Positions 1-7,833 of a DNA stretch of 41,722 nucleotides are shown here, piece by piece. Position 1 is the stretch's first letter, and each line of letters begins with the position of its first letter. Source of the DNA: Chloroflexota bacterium (lineage in GTDB: Bacteria > Chloroflexota > Limnocylindria > P2-11E); assembly GCA_005889295.1 (NCBI GenBank), contig VBEY01000041.1, positions 1-41,722 on the forward strand, given 5' to 3'. The position numbers were made by a program, and so were the translations under genes. The notes below the pieces were generated by a model. That model saw only the letters and a list, made by a program, of their open reading frames with translations, had not been told where the DNA came from and ran no database searches.

Positions 1-487
1 CGAGGTCGAAGGTGTTGTCACCGAGGTTGTCGAAAAACCTAAGGCCGTCCCCCAAGAGCACGGGCATGACGCCGACCTGCAGCTCGTCAGCCAGACGAGC
101 TCTGATTGCCTGCTGTGCTGTGTTGGCGCCGCCGATGATTGTGACGTCGCGTGGCCCCGCCGCTTGCTTCGCCCGTTGGATCGCCCGGCCGAGGTCATCG
201 ACGAAGGTGAACGAGAGCTTCGCGTTCTCGCCTTTGGCCGCCTTGGCCGGAGGGCGGTGGGTGACGACAAAGATCGGCACCTGGAATTCGTAGCCGGTGA
301 AGTCACCGTTCGCCATGTCATAGGCGCGCCTGCCCATCACCACGGCCCCGGTATTCGCGATGGCTTCGCGCAACATCTCGGTCTTTTGCAGCGCGGCGAG
401 GTCCGGATAGAGCCGCGCCACGCTGCCCTGGCGGTCGTTCACGAAACCGTCCAATGACATAGTCATGCCGACGACGACCTTCGCCAT
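1..487 (-). CDS. RibD C-terminal / dihydrofolate reductase-like family protein (3' end cut by window edge)
   Basis: Own translation of complement from ATG at 487: MAKVVVGMTMSLDGFVNDRQGSVARLYPDL...GAVVMGRRAYDMANGDFTGYEFQVPIFVVTH...DVTIIGGANTAQQAIRARLADELQVGVMPVLLGDGLRFFDNLG; open to the window edge, so missing from the ORF track. Confidence 0.85.
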   Translation of the reverse strand, partial: MAKVVVGMTMSLDGFVNDRQGSVARLYPDLAALQKTEMLREAIANTGAVVMGRRAYDMANGDFTGYEFQVPIFVVTHRPPAKAAKGENAKLSFTFVDDLGRAIQRAKQAAGPRDVTIIGGANTAQQAIRARLADELQVGVMPVLLGDGLRFFDNLGDNTFDL

Positions 488-1839
488 CAGCCGACGAACG
501 CGCGCGCGGTCTGCTCGAACAGCTCGGTCGACAGCCGGAGCGACTCCTGGTCGATCCGTTCGTTATTGCCATGAAACATCTTCGCAAAGTCCTTGAACGA
601 GATCCGCTCGCTCATGAGGCCGTAGCCATACGACGTCACGCCTTTGCGGCGGAAGTAGCGCGCATCGGTGGCACCGACAATAAGGAAAGGGATCGTCTTC
701 GCGCCGGGGACGAGCTTCTGGGTCACCTTCGTGAGCGTGTCCCAGAGTGGCGTGCGCGTCGGGGACTCGCTCGCGGGGTTATCGCCCTCGGCAACGATCT
801 CGACGTCCTTCCACAGGGCATCGCCGATGGCCTCGCGCAGCATCTCGCGCACTTTTGGTCCGTCGTCCCCGGCGATCGTGCGAATGTCGATGTCGATTTC
901 GGCGCTGTCGGGGATCACGTTCAGCTTCACTCCGGAGTTCGCCATGTTGGGCGAGAACGTCGTGCGCGTGGCCGAATACAACATCGGCGCGGTGCCCTCG
1001 GGTCCGCGGTCGAGGGCCATGTCGAACGTCGCCGCGGTGGTCAGCGCGATCCGTGCAGCGGCCGGCAGGTCGAGGCCGTCGACGAACTGTCGCCAGACCG
1101 AGTGCAGGCGGAGCGGAGCTTTGTAGGTCCCAAGGCGCGTGATGATCTCGGCGGCCTTGAGGAGTGCGTTGTCCGCCTGGTACGGCATCGAGCCATGACC
1201 GGGAGTGCCGCGGACCCGCAGGCGGGTCCACTGCGAGCCCTTCTCGGCGGCGATGAGCGGGAGCTTTGGCGCGCCGTTCCCGAGCGGGATGCGCATGCCA
1301 CCGAACTCCGTCACGAGGTAGTCGGTCTTCACGTCGTCCCAGGCGTTCTCGGTGAGCCATTTTGCGCCGTAGGTGCCGAGCGCTTCTTCGTCCGCGACCG
1401 CGGAAAAAATGAGCGTTCCCTTCGGTCGGAAACCCGAGTCCAATAGCCGCCGAAACGCGACGGCCATCGACGCGGTCACGTCGAGCATGTCGACGGCGCC
1501 ACGTCCCCAGACCTCGCCGTCGATGAGCTCGGCGGCGAACGGATCGTGCTGCCAACCCGACGGTGTGACCGGCACCACGTCGGTGTGGCCCATGAGGTGG
1601 AGCGACGGAGCTTGGGGGTCGCTCCCCGCGATACGCACGACGAGACTGGCGCGGCCTGGCACCGGTTCGTATCGCTTCATCTCGACGCCAGGCGCGCTCA
1701 GATAGCTCTCGAGCAGATCGACGCTTCGGATCTCGTGGCCCGATTCCGGTGTGCCCTCGTTCACGCAGGAGTTGCGGATGAGCCGCTGGAGAAGGTCGGT
1801 CGTCTCGGCGGTCATCTCGGTCATCGGCATGCTCATCAT
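487..1839 (-). CDS. M20 family metallopeptidase (ArgE/DapE/ACY1-like)
   Basis: HLMGHTDVVPV, VWGRGAVDMLD, SAVADEEALGTYGAKWL, GTPGHGSMP motifs; overlaps the neighbouring start/stop codons. Confidence 0.85.
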   Translation of the reverse strand: MMSMPMTEMTAETTDLLQRLIRNSCVNEGTPESGHEIRSVDLLESYLSAPGVEMKRYEPVPGRASLVVRIAGSDPQAPSLHLMGHTDVVPVTPSGWQHDPFAAELIDGEVWGRGAVDMLDVTASMAVAFRRLLDSGFRPKGTLIFSAVADEEALGTYGAKWLTENAWDDVKTDYLVTEFGGMRIPLGNGAPKLPLIAAEKGSQWTRLRVRGTPGHGSMPYQADNALLKAAEIITRLGTYKAPLRLHSVWRQFVDGLDLPAAARIALTTAATFDMALDRGPEGTAPMLYSATRTTFSPNMANSGVKLNVIPDSAEIDIDIRTIAGDDGPKVREMLREAIGDALWKDVEIVAEGDNPASESPTRTPLWDTLTKVTQKLVPGAKTIPFLIVGATDARYFRRKGVTSYGYGLMSERISFKDFAKMFHGNNERIDQESLRLSTELFEQTARAFVG

Positions 1840-3365
1840 GCCTCCATCCGGATCTCCTCGAGATCGAGGTCCCGCTCGATGTTCCGGAGGACGTCGTCGT
1901 CGATGGCTCCGCGGTCGCGCATCTCCCTGAGCGCGTCGCGCTGCGCGTCGATCACATCGCTGCGGATCTGACGGTGCTCGACGAGCTCCTGCTCCGCCTC
2001 GTTGCCGGGCGCTTCGTGGAGCTGCTCCTCATGCTCGGCCCGGTGCCGGTAGCTCGTGCGGAGCTGATCGATGAGCGGTCGATGGGTCGGCCATTTCTTC
2101 TCGAGCTCGTCGATCCGGTGGAGTGCCTGCTCGATGAGGTCCCGCCGCGCGTGCGACTCCTCGTGGTCCTCGTCGTCGTCGCTCCCGAGACCGAGCGCCC
2201 GGATCACGAGCGGCAGCGTCAGGCCCTGGCCGACGAGAGTCACGAGGATCACGGTGAAGGTGATGACGATGATCGCCTCGCGTGCCGGCAGCGCGTTTCC
2301 GGGCAGAGAGACCGGAAGCGCGAGCGCTGCCGCGAGGGAGACCACGCCCCGCATGCCAGCCCACGAAAGGACGAGCGACTCTCGGAGTCGGGTGCGGCGC
2401 TGATCGTCCGACAGAAGCTCGCGAACACTCATCCCGATCACCCAGAGGGCGCGGACGGCGATGAGCGCGATGCTCACGAGGATGCCGACCGCGGCGAGCT
2501 GGAAGAGTGTCCCGCGATCCATCTGTCTGGAAATCGTCGAGATCTGGAACCCGATGGAGAGAAACACGACGCCGTTCAGAAGGAAGACCAGGCTCTCCCA
2601 GACCGCGCGGCCGGCGAGGCGCGCTTCGGAGCCCATGATCTGCGACGACCGCCTGCCGATGAAGAGTCCCGCGGTCACCGCGGCCAGGACGCCGGAGACA
2701 CCGAGCGCTTCCGCCGGGAGGTACGCCGCGTAGGGCGTGAGCAGCGAGATGGTGATCTCGACGGGCGTATCGGTGATGCGAGTACGTATCCACACCGCGA
2801 TCCAGCCCACGACGAGTCCGATGAGGATGCCGCCGAGCGCCACAAATACGAAGCTCGTGAGCGACCCGACCACGGAAACGGCCGCGGCCGCCGCAGCCGC
2901 GCCGATCGCCGCCCGGTAGATCGTGAGCGCGGTCGCGTCATTGAGGAGGCTCTCGCCCTCGAGGATGCTGATGATCCGGCGCGGGACCGCGAGCCTTTGC
3001 GCTATCGCGGTCGCCGCCACCGCGTCGGGAGGAGAGACGATGGCCCCGAGCGCGACGGCGAGTGGCCACGTCATGCCGGCCACGAGCGTCATCGCGGCTG
3101 CCGCGACCACGCCCACGCTCGCGGCAACGAGACCGACGGCGAGCAGGCTGATGTTCTTGAGATTCGCGCGGAAGTCGCGGATCGGAGTGAGGAACGCGCT
3201 CACATAGAGGATCGGCGGCAGGACGATGAGGAAGACGATCTCCGGGTCGAGCTCGAATGGGGGGATTCCCGGAATGAGTCCGACGACGAGCCCGCCGAGC
3301 AGAAGGAGCACTGGATAGGGCACGCGGATCCGGCGCGAAACGGTCACGAGCACGGCAACGATCAC
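1836..3365 (-). CDS. Na+/H+ antiporter, CPA1 family
   Basis: Multi-TM; GAIVSPPDAVAATAIAQRLAVPRRIISILEGESLLNDATAL and SWAGMRGVVSLAAALALP typical of NhaP/CPA1; acidic C-terminal tail; 4-nt overlap with the downstream gene. Confidence 0.9.
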   Translation of the reverse strand: MIVAVLVTVSRRIRVPYPVLLLLGGLVVGLIPGIPPFELDPEIVFLIVLPPILYVSAFLTPIRDFRANLKNISLLAVGLVAASVGVVAAAAMTLVAGMTWPLAVALGAIVSPPDAVAATAIAQRLAVPRRIISILEGESLLNDATALTIYRAAIGAAAAAAAVSVVGSLTSFVFVALGGILIGLVVGWIAVWIRTRITDTPVEITISLLTPYAAYLPAEALGVSGVLAAVTAGLFIGRRSSQIMGSEARLAGRAVWESLVFLLNGVVFLSIGFQISTISRQMDRGTLFQLAAVGILVSIALIAVRALWVIGMSVRELLSDDQRRTRLRESLVLSWAGMRGVVSLAAALALPVSLPGNALPAREAIIVITFTVILVTLVGQGLTLPLVIRALGLGSDDDEDHEESHARRDLIEQALHRIDELEKKWPTHRPLIDQLRTSYRHRAEHEEQLHEAPGNEAEQELVEHRQIRSDVIDAQRDALREMRDRGAIDDDVLRNIERDLDLEEIRMEA

Positions 3366-3394
3366 GAGGAGCGCGAGGAGGAGCTCAGCCGCTT

Positions 3395-4792
3395 TCAGTC
3401 CTGCACGCCGCCTTTCGTCATGGGTAGCGGATCAAGGACGCGCCGGAGATCCTTCTCGGGCATGACCTTCTCCGCGAGCGCGATGTCGATGAGCGGGCGG
3501 CGCTCGGCGAGCGCCCTCTTCACGAGCGCCGCAGCCTTCGCGTAGCCGATATGAGGCGAGAGCGCGGTCACGACCAGAGACGGGCTCGCATCCATGAGCT
3601 CCTTCGCGCGGCCCTCATCGACCTCGAGTCCGGCGATCGCCTTCTCCCTTAGCACTCGCACCGCATTGGCGAGGATCGTCGCCGAGAAGCAGTTCGCGAA
3701 GTTGATGCCCGGCATCATCACGTTGAGCTCGAGCTGCCCCGCCTGTGCGCCCCAGGCCACGGCTGTGTCGTTGCCGATCACTTGGAAGCACACCTGGTTG
3801 ACCATCTCCGGGATCGCGGGGTTCACCTTGCCGGGCATGATCGACGAACCCGGCTGCACCGCCGGGATCCGTACCTCCCCGAACCCCGTGCGCGGCCCCG
3901 ACACGAGCAGGCGGAGGTCGTTGCAGATGCTCGACACCTCGATCGCCGCGGTGCGCATCCCGCTCGAGATGCGGACGAACGGGGCCATCGACTGCATCGT
4001 GGCGAAGAGATTCTTCGCGGGCTTGATCGGCTCGCCGTACCACTCCGCGAGATACGCGCAGACACGCTCGCGGAACTGGGGGTCGGCGTTCAGTCCGGTT
4101 CCCGCGGCCGTGCCACCGATCCCGAGCTCGCAGAGCTCCGCCCGTCCCGCACGAAGGCGCGCCGCCGCACCGCGGACGCGCTCGGCCCAGCCTGAGAACT
4201 CCTGACCGAACGTGATCGGTACGGCGTCCTGCAGATGGGTGCGGCCAGGCTTCACGCAGTCGGCGTAGCGCGTCGCCTTTTCACCGATCGCGTCAGCGAG
4301 GGTGTCAAGCTCCGCGCAGAGCGTTTTTGTCAGCTCGAGGGCGGCAAGACGCATGGCCGTCGGCGTCGTGTCGTTTGTCGACTGCGCCATGTTGACGTGG
4401 TCGTTGGGATTCACATGCTCGTATGTGCCGAGGCCGCCGCCGAGGATCTGGTTCGCGCGGTTGGCGAGGACCTCATTCACGTTCATGTGAAAGCTCACGC
4501 CAGCGCCGGAATGGAACACATCGACAACGAATTGATCCATGTGCTGTCCGGCCAGAATTTCGTCGCAGGCGGCCACGATCGCCGTCTTCCGGCGCTCGTC
4601 GAGACGCTTGGATTCCGCGTTTGCGAGCGCGGCTGCCCGCTTGACGCGAACGAATCCTCGGATGAAGGCCGGGAAGGCACGATAGCCACTGATGGGATAG
4701 TTCTCGATCGCTCGCTGGGTCTGCGCTCCCCATAGCGCGGTGGCGGGGACCTCGATCTCGCCTAGCGTGTCACGCTCACGACGAGAGGTCAC
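3395..4792 (-). CDS. aspA: aspartate ammonia-lyase / class II fumarase family
   Basis: GSSIMPGKVNPAIPEMVNQVCFQVIGND signature; DQFVVDVFHSGAGVSFHMNVNEVLANRA; VNPNDHVNMAQSTND; GTG start. Confidence 0.75.
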   Translation of the reverse strand: MTSRRERDTLGEIEVPATALWGAQTQRAIENYPISGYRAFPAFIRGFVRVKRAAALANAESKRLDERRKTAIVAACDEILAGQHMDQFVVDVFHSGAGVSFHMNVNEVLANRANQILGGGLGTYEHVNPNDHVNMAQSTNDTTPTAMRLAALELTKTLCAELDTLADAIGEKATRYADCVKPGRTHLQDAVPITFGQEFSGWAERVRGAAARLRAGRAELCELGIGGTAAGTGLNADPQFRERVCAYLAEWYGEPIKPAKNLFATMQSMAPFVRISSGMRTAAIEVSSICNDLRLLVSGPRTGFGEVRIPAVQPGSSIMPGKVNPAIPEMVNQVCFQVIGNDTAVAWGAQAGQLELNVMMPGINFANCFSATILANAVRVLREKAIAGLEVDEGRAKELMDASPSLVVTALSPHIGYAKAAALVKRALAERRPLIDIALAEKVMPEKDLRRVLDPLPMTKGGVQD

Positions 4793-4795
4793 CGC

Positions 4796-4814
4796 GAACG
4801 TACAATAGACGTTC
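4796..4814. promoter_or_regulatory. candidate operator: perfect inverted repeat GAACGT-N7-ACGTTC containing TACAAT, between divergent aspA and korA
   Basis: Direct read: gaacgt acaatag acgttc in the 26-bp divergent intergenic gap; TACAAT lies 12 nt before the korA GTG. Confidence 0.4.
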
Positions 4815-4818
4815 CGAA

Positions 4819-6759
4819 GTGCAGAAGAACCGGCTGACCTGGATGATCGGCGGCCCCCAGGGAAGCGGAATTAACGCATCCGCCGAAGTGTTCGCAAAGG
4901 CCTGCTCCCGCGCCGGTCTACGCGTCTACGCGAACATCGAATACCACTCGAACATCATGGGCAAGCACTCCTTCTATCGCGTGCGCGTGGACGAAGAGGA
5001 CGTGCGCTCATACAAGGACAAGGCCGACATCCTCGTCGCGCTCGACCTCGAAACGCTCGCCGGCGACGGCGACCACCGCCGCTGGGCCACGCACTACGGC
5101 CATTTGTCGGAGATCAACGAAGGCGGCGGCGTCATCTTCGACAGTGAGATCGGCTTTGATCCGGTGTCGGCGAACCGCCCGGATCTGCGCTTCTACTCGG
5201 TCCCCTTCATGGACATCATCAAGAAGGCGCTCGAGGAAGTCGGCAAAGGCGAGCAGGCGCGCCGCTACGAGGTCATGAAGAACACCGTCGGGCTCGGCGC
5301 GTCGCTCGCGCTCTGCGAGTACCCGTTCGATCTCGTCGCCGAGGTCATTCGCTCGCAGTTCAAGGGTAAGCGCGCGGAGGTCGGCGAGCTGAACGTCCGC
5401 GCTGCGAAGCTCGCGTTCGAGCACGTGAAGCAACACGAGAACGTGAAGGAGTTCCCGTACACCCTCAAGCCCGGCCGCGAGCCGAAGGCGCGCCTTCTCG
5501 CGAAGGGCTACGAGATCCACGCGATCGCGAAGCTCAAGGCCGGCTGCTCGTTCCAGACTTACTACCCCATCTCACCAGCGACCGACGAGTCCGTCTACCT
5601 GGAGCGCCAGCAACGTGATTACAAACTGCTCGTCGTCCAGTGCGAGGACGAGATCAGCTCGATCAACATGGCGGTCGGCGCGGCGCACATGGGTGTTCGC
5701 GCGGCGACGGCGACGAGCGGTCCCGGCTTCGCCCTCATGGTCGAAGGCATCGGTTTCGCGTCGATCACCGAATGCCCCGGCCCCGTGCTCGTCATGTACC
5801 AGCGCGGTGGCCCGTCGACAGGCATGCCGACGCGGCAAGAGCAGGGCGACCTGCAGTTCGCGTTGCATCCGGCGCAGGGTGATTTCCCGCACCTCGTGAT
5901 CGCCCCCGGCGACCTGCGCGAGGCCTACCAGGACACCTTCTCCGCGTTCAACTGGGCGGAGCGCTACCAGATGCCGATCATCGTCCTCTCCGACAAGAAA
6001 CTCGCTTCGGTGTACACGACGATCGACAAGCTTGAGCTCCGCTGGGACGAGATCGATCGCGGCGAGATGTTCACCGGGAGCGAGTGGACTGCGGTCGACG
6101 CGAAGGGCGCGAACGACGCGGGAACACAGGCCGGCCACAGCGGCAACGGCAACGGGAAGATGGACCTCGCGAGCGTAAAGGAGTACCTCCGCTACGCGTT
6201 CGCGAAGGATGGCATCTCGCCGCGGTCTCGTCCGGGCACCAAGGGTGGTCGGCACTGGATCACAAGCGACGAGCACGACCCCGACGGCCACATCACCGAG
6301 GGCGTGGAGATGCGGGTCGCGATGATGGAAAAGCGCATGGGCAAGCTCAAACTCGCCCAGAACGCGATCCCGGAGGAGCAGCAATTCTTCCTGCATGGTC
6401 CCAAGGACGCTGACCTCACCGTGCTCGCATGGGGCTCGACGAAGGGCACGATCCTCGACGCGCTCAAGGTGCTCGAGGCGCAAGGCAAGAAGATCAACTT
6501 CCTTCAGTGCCGTCTCATGAAACCGTTCCCGGCGAAGGGCGTCGGCGACATCCTGCGTCGCGCGAAGCGGATCGTTTCGATGGAGGAGAACTACTCCGGC
6601 CAGCTTGCGCAGCTGGTGCAGGAGCAGACCGGCGTGATGATCGAACAGCGCATCAACAAGTTCGACGGTCGCCCGTTCAGCGAGGATGAGGTCGTGAATG
6701 CCCTCGCGAAGGTGTATGACGGAGCAAAGGCCGAGCCGGTGGTGACTCATGTCCATTAA
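4819..6759 (+). CDS. korA: 2-oxoacid:acceptor (ferredoxin) oxidoreductase, fused gamma-alpha subunit
   Basis: GGPQGSGINASAEVFAKA (gamma domain) and YYPISPATDESVYLER...EDEISSINMAVGAAHMGVRAATATSGPGFALMVEGIGFA...GGPSTGMPTRQEQGDL (alpha domain); GTG start. Confidence 0.9.
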   Translation: MQKNRLTWMIGGPQGSGINASAEVFAKACSRAGLRVYANIEYHSNIMGKHSFYRVRVDEEDVRSYKDKADILVALDLETLAGDGDHRRWATHYGHLSEINEGGGVIFDSEIGFDPVSANRPDLRFYSVPFMDIIKKALEEVGKGEQARRYEVMKNTVGLGASLALCEYPFDLVAEVIRSQFKGKRAEVGELNVRAAKLAFEHVKQHENVKEFPYTLKPGREPKARLLAKGYEIHAIAKLKAGCSFQTYYPISPATDESVYLERQQRDYKLLVVQCEDEISSINMAVGAAHMGVRAATATSGPGFALMVEGIGFASITECPGPVLVMYQRGGPSTGMPTRQEQGDLQFALHPAQGDFPHLVIAPGDLREAYQDTFSAFNWAERYQMPIIVLSDKKLASVYTTIDKLELRWDEIDRGEMFTGSEWTAVDAKGANDAGTQAGHSGNGNGKMDLASVKEYLRYAFAKDGISPRSRPGTKGGRHWITSDEHDPDGHITEGVEMRVAMMEKRMGKLKLAQNAIPEEQQFFLHGPKDADLTVLAWGSTKGTILDALKVLEAQGKKINFLQCRLMKPFPAKGVGDILRRAKRIVSMEENYSGQLAQLVQEQTGVMIEQRINKFDGRPFSEDEVVNALAKVYDGAKAEPVVTHVH

Positions 6760-6829
6760 CGCGCCGGCGAAGGCACTCACGCTCAAGGACTACAAGAGCG
6801 ATCTCCACAACGACTGGTGTCCGGGGTGT
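6734..6829 (+). repeat. direct repeat copy 1 (korA 3' end plus korB codons 1-27); first 77 bp (6734-6810) identical to 7738-7814
   Basis: Base-by-base comparison at offset 1004: identical 6734-6810, then mismatches at 6811, 6823, 6826, 6829. Confidence 0.97.
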
Positions 6830-7737
6830 TTGGCGCCGGACACCCGAATCATGACGCGCGCCGGAAGCAAGCCGGTCGAACAGATCGAGGTCGGAGATCG
6901 GGTTCTTGCCCACGACGGTCGGTATCACCGCGTTACCGAGCTGATGTCACATCAGCATGACGCCCCGATGCACCGTCTTCGAGTGCACGGACTCGGAACG
7001 ATCGTTCTGACACCGGATCATCCCGTCTACGCAGTACGTCGGCAGCGTCATCGAAAGACCAACACTGATTTCACCGCGGAATGGCTTCCCGCCGAATCTG
7101 TGAGTAGGGGCGACTACGTCGGTTTTCCTGTACCGACCGAAGCCTCGGATCAGCCGTCGGTCTCCCTGTGGTACGCACGCAAGTTCAAGGACACGCGAAG
7201 CAAGCCGCTCCCAGACTCGGTCGCGCTCGATGATCGGTTCCTTCGCCTAGCCGGTTACTACATCTCCGAAGGACACGCACATCACCGCGAAATCGGCTTT
7301 ACCTTCAGTAACCTCGAGAAGGACCTGGTCCAAGACACCGTCAGATTGGTGGGTGACCTCTTCGAGCTCACGGCGACCATCCGGGATCGAACTGAGCACA
7401 ACAACACCATCGAAGTGATGGTGTCGTCCAGCTACCTAACCGAGATATTCGAGCGGATGTTTGGTTCGGGAGCTGTCAACAAAAGGGTTCCTGAGCCTCT
7501 GATGCAGTTAGATCCACACCGACAGCAATCTCTCCTTCGGGGGCTCTGGGCAGGCGACGGTTCGTGGGGCCGAAAGAAGGCGACGTATCGGACCATCTCG
7601 CCGGTGCTCGCAAATCAGGTGACGGTCCTATTGCTCCGGCAAGGAGTTTTGCCCAACGTACATCAGCAAGAGGCAAACGGCATCCACAAGAAGTCTTACG
7701 CCATCTCTGTCTCCAACGGCGCGGGCTACAACAAACT
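6827..7737 (+). mobile_element. intein remnant, ~303 codons, Cys1 at 6827-6829, endonuclease-bearing, C-terminal splicing region absent
   Basis: Intein motifs as above; sequence ends where the 77-bp direct repeat resumes. Confidence 0.88.
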
Positions 7738-7833
7738 AGCCGGTGGTGACTCATGTCCATTAACGCGCCGGCGAAGGCACTCACGCTCAAGGACTACAAG
7801 AGCGATCTCCACAATGACTGGTGTCCAGGCTGC
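7738..7833 (+). repeat. direct repeat copy 2 (korA tail plus intact korB start)
   Basis: See copy 1; offset 1004 bp. Confidence 0.97.

Noticed and set aside
1974-3545. 523-aa plus-strand ORF
   Set aside because: Antisense shadow of the Na+/H+ antiporter; Arg/Asp/Glu/His-rich composition typical of high-GC antisense frames.
4796-4814. LexA/SOS box
   Set aside because: GAAC...GTTC half-sites are spaced by 11 nt rather than the 4 nt of Gram-positive SOS boxes, and the flanking genes are metabolic.
5572-6786. 404-aa minus-strand ORF
   Set aside because: Antisense to korA; no recognisable domain.
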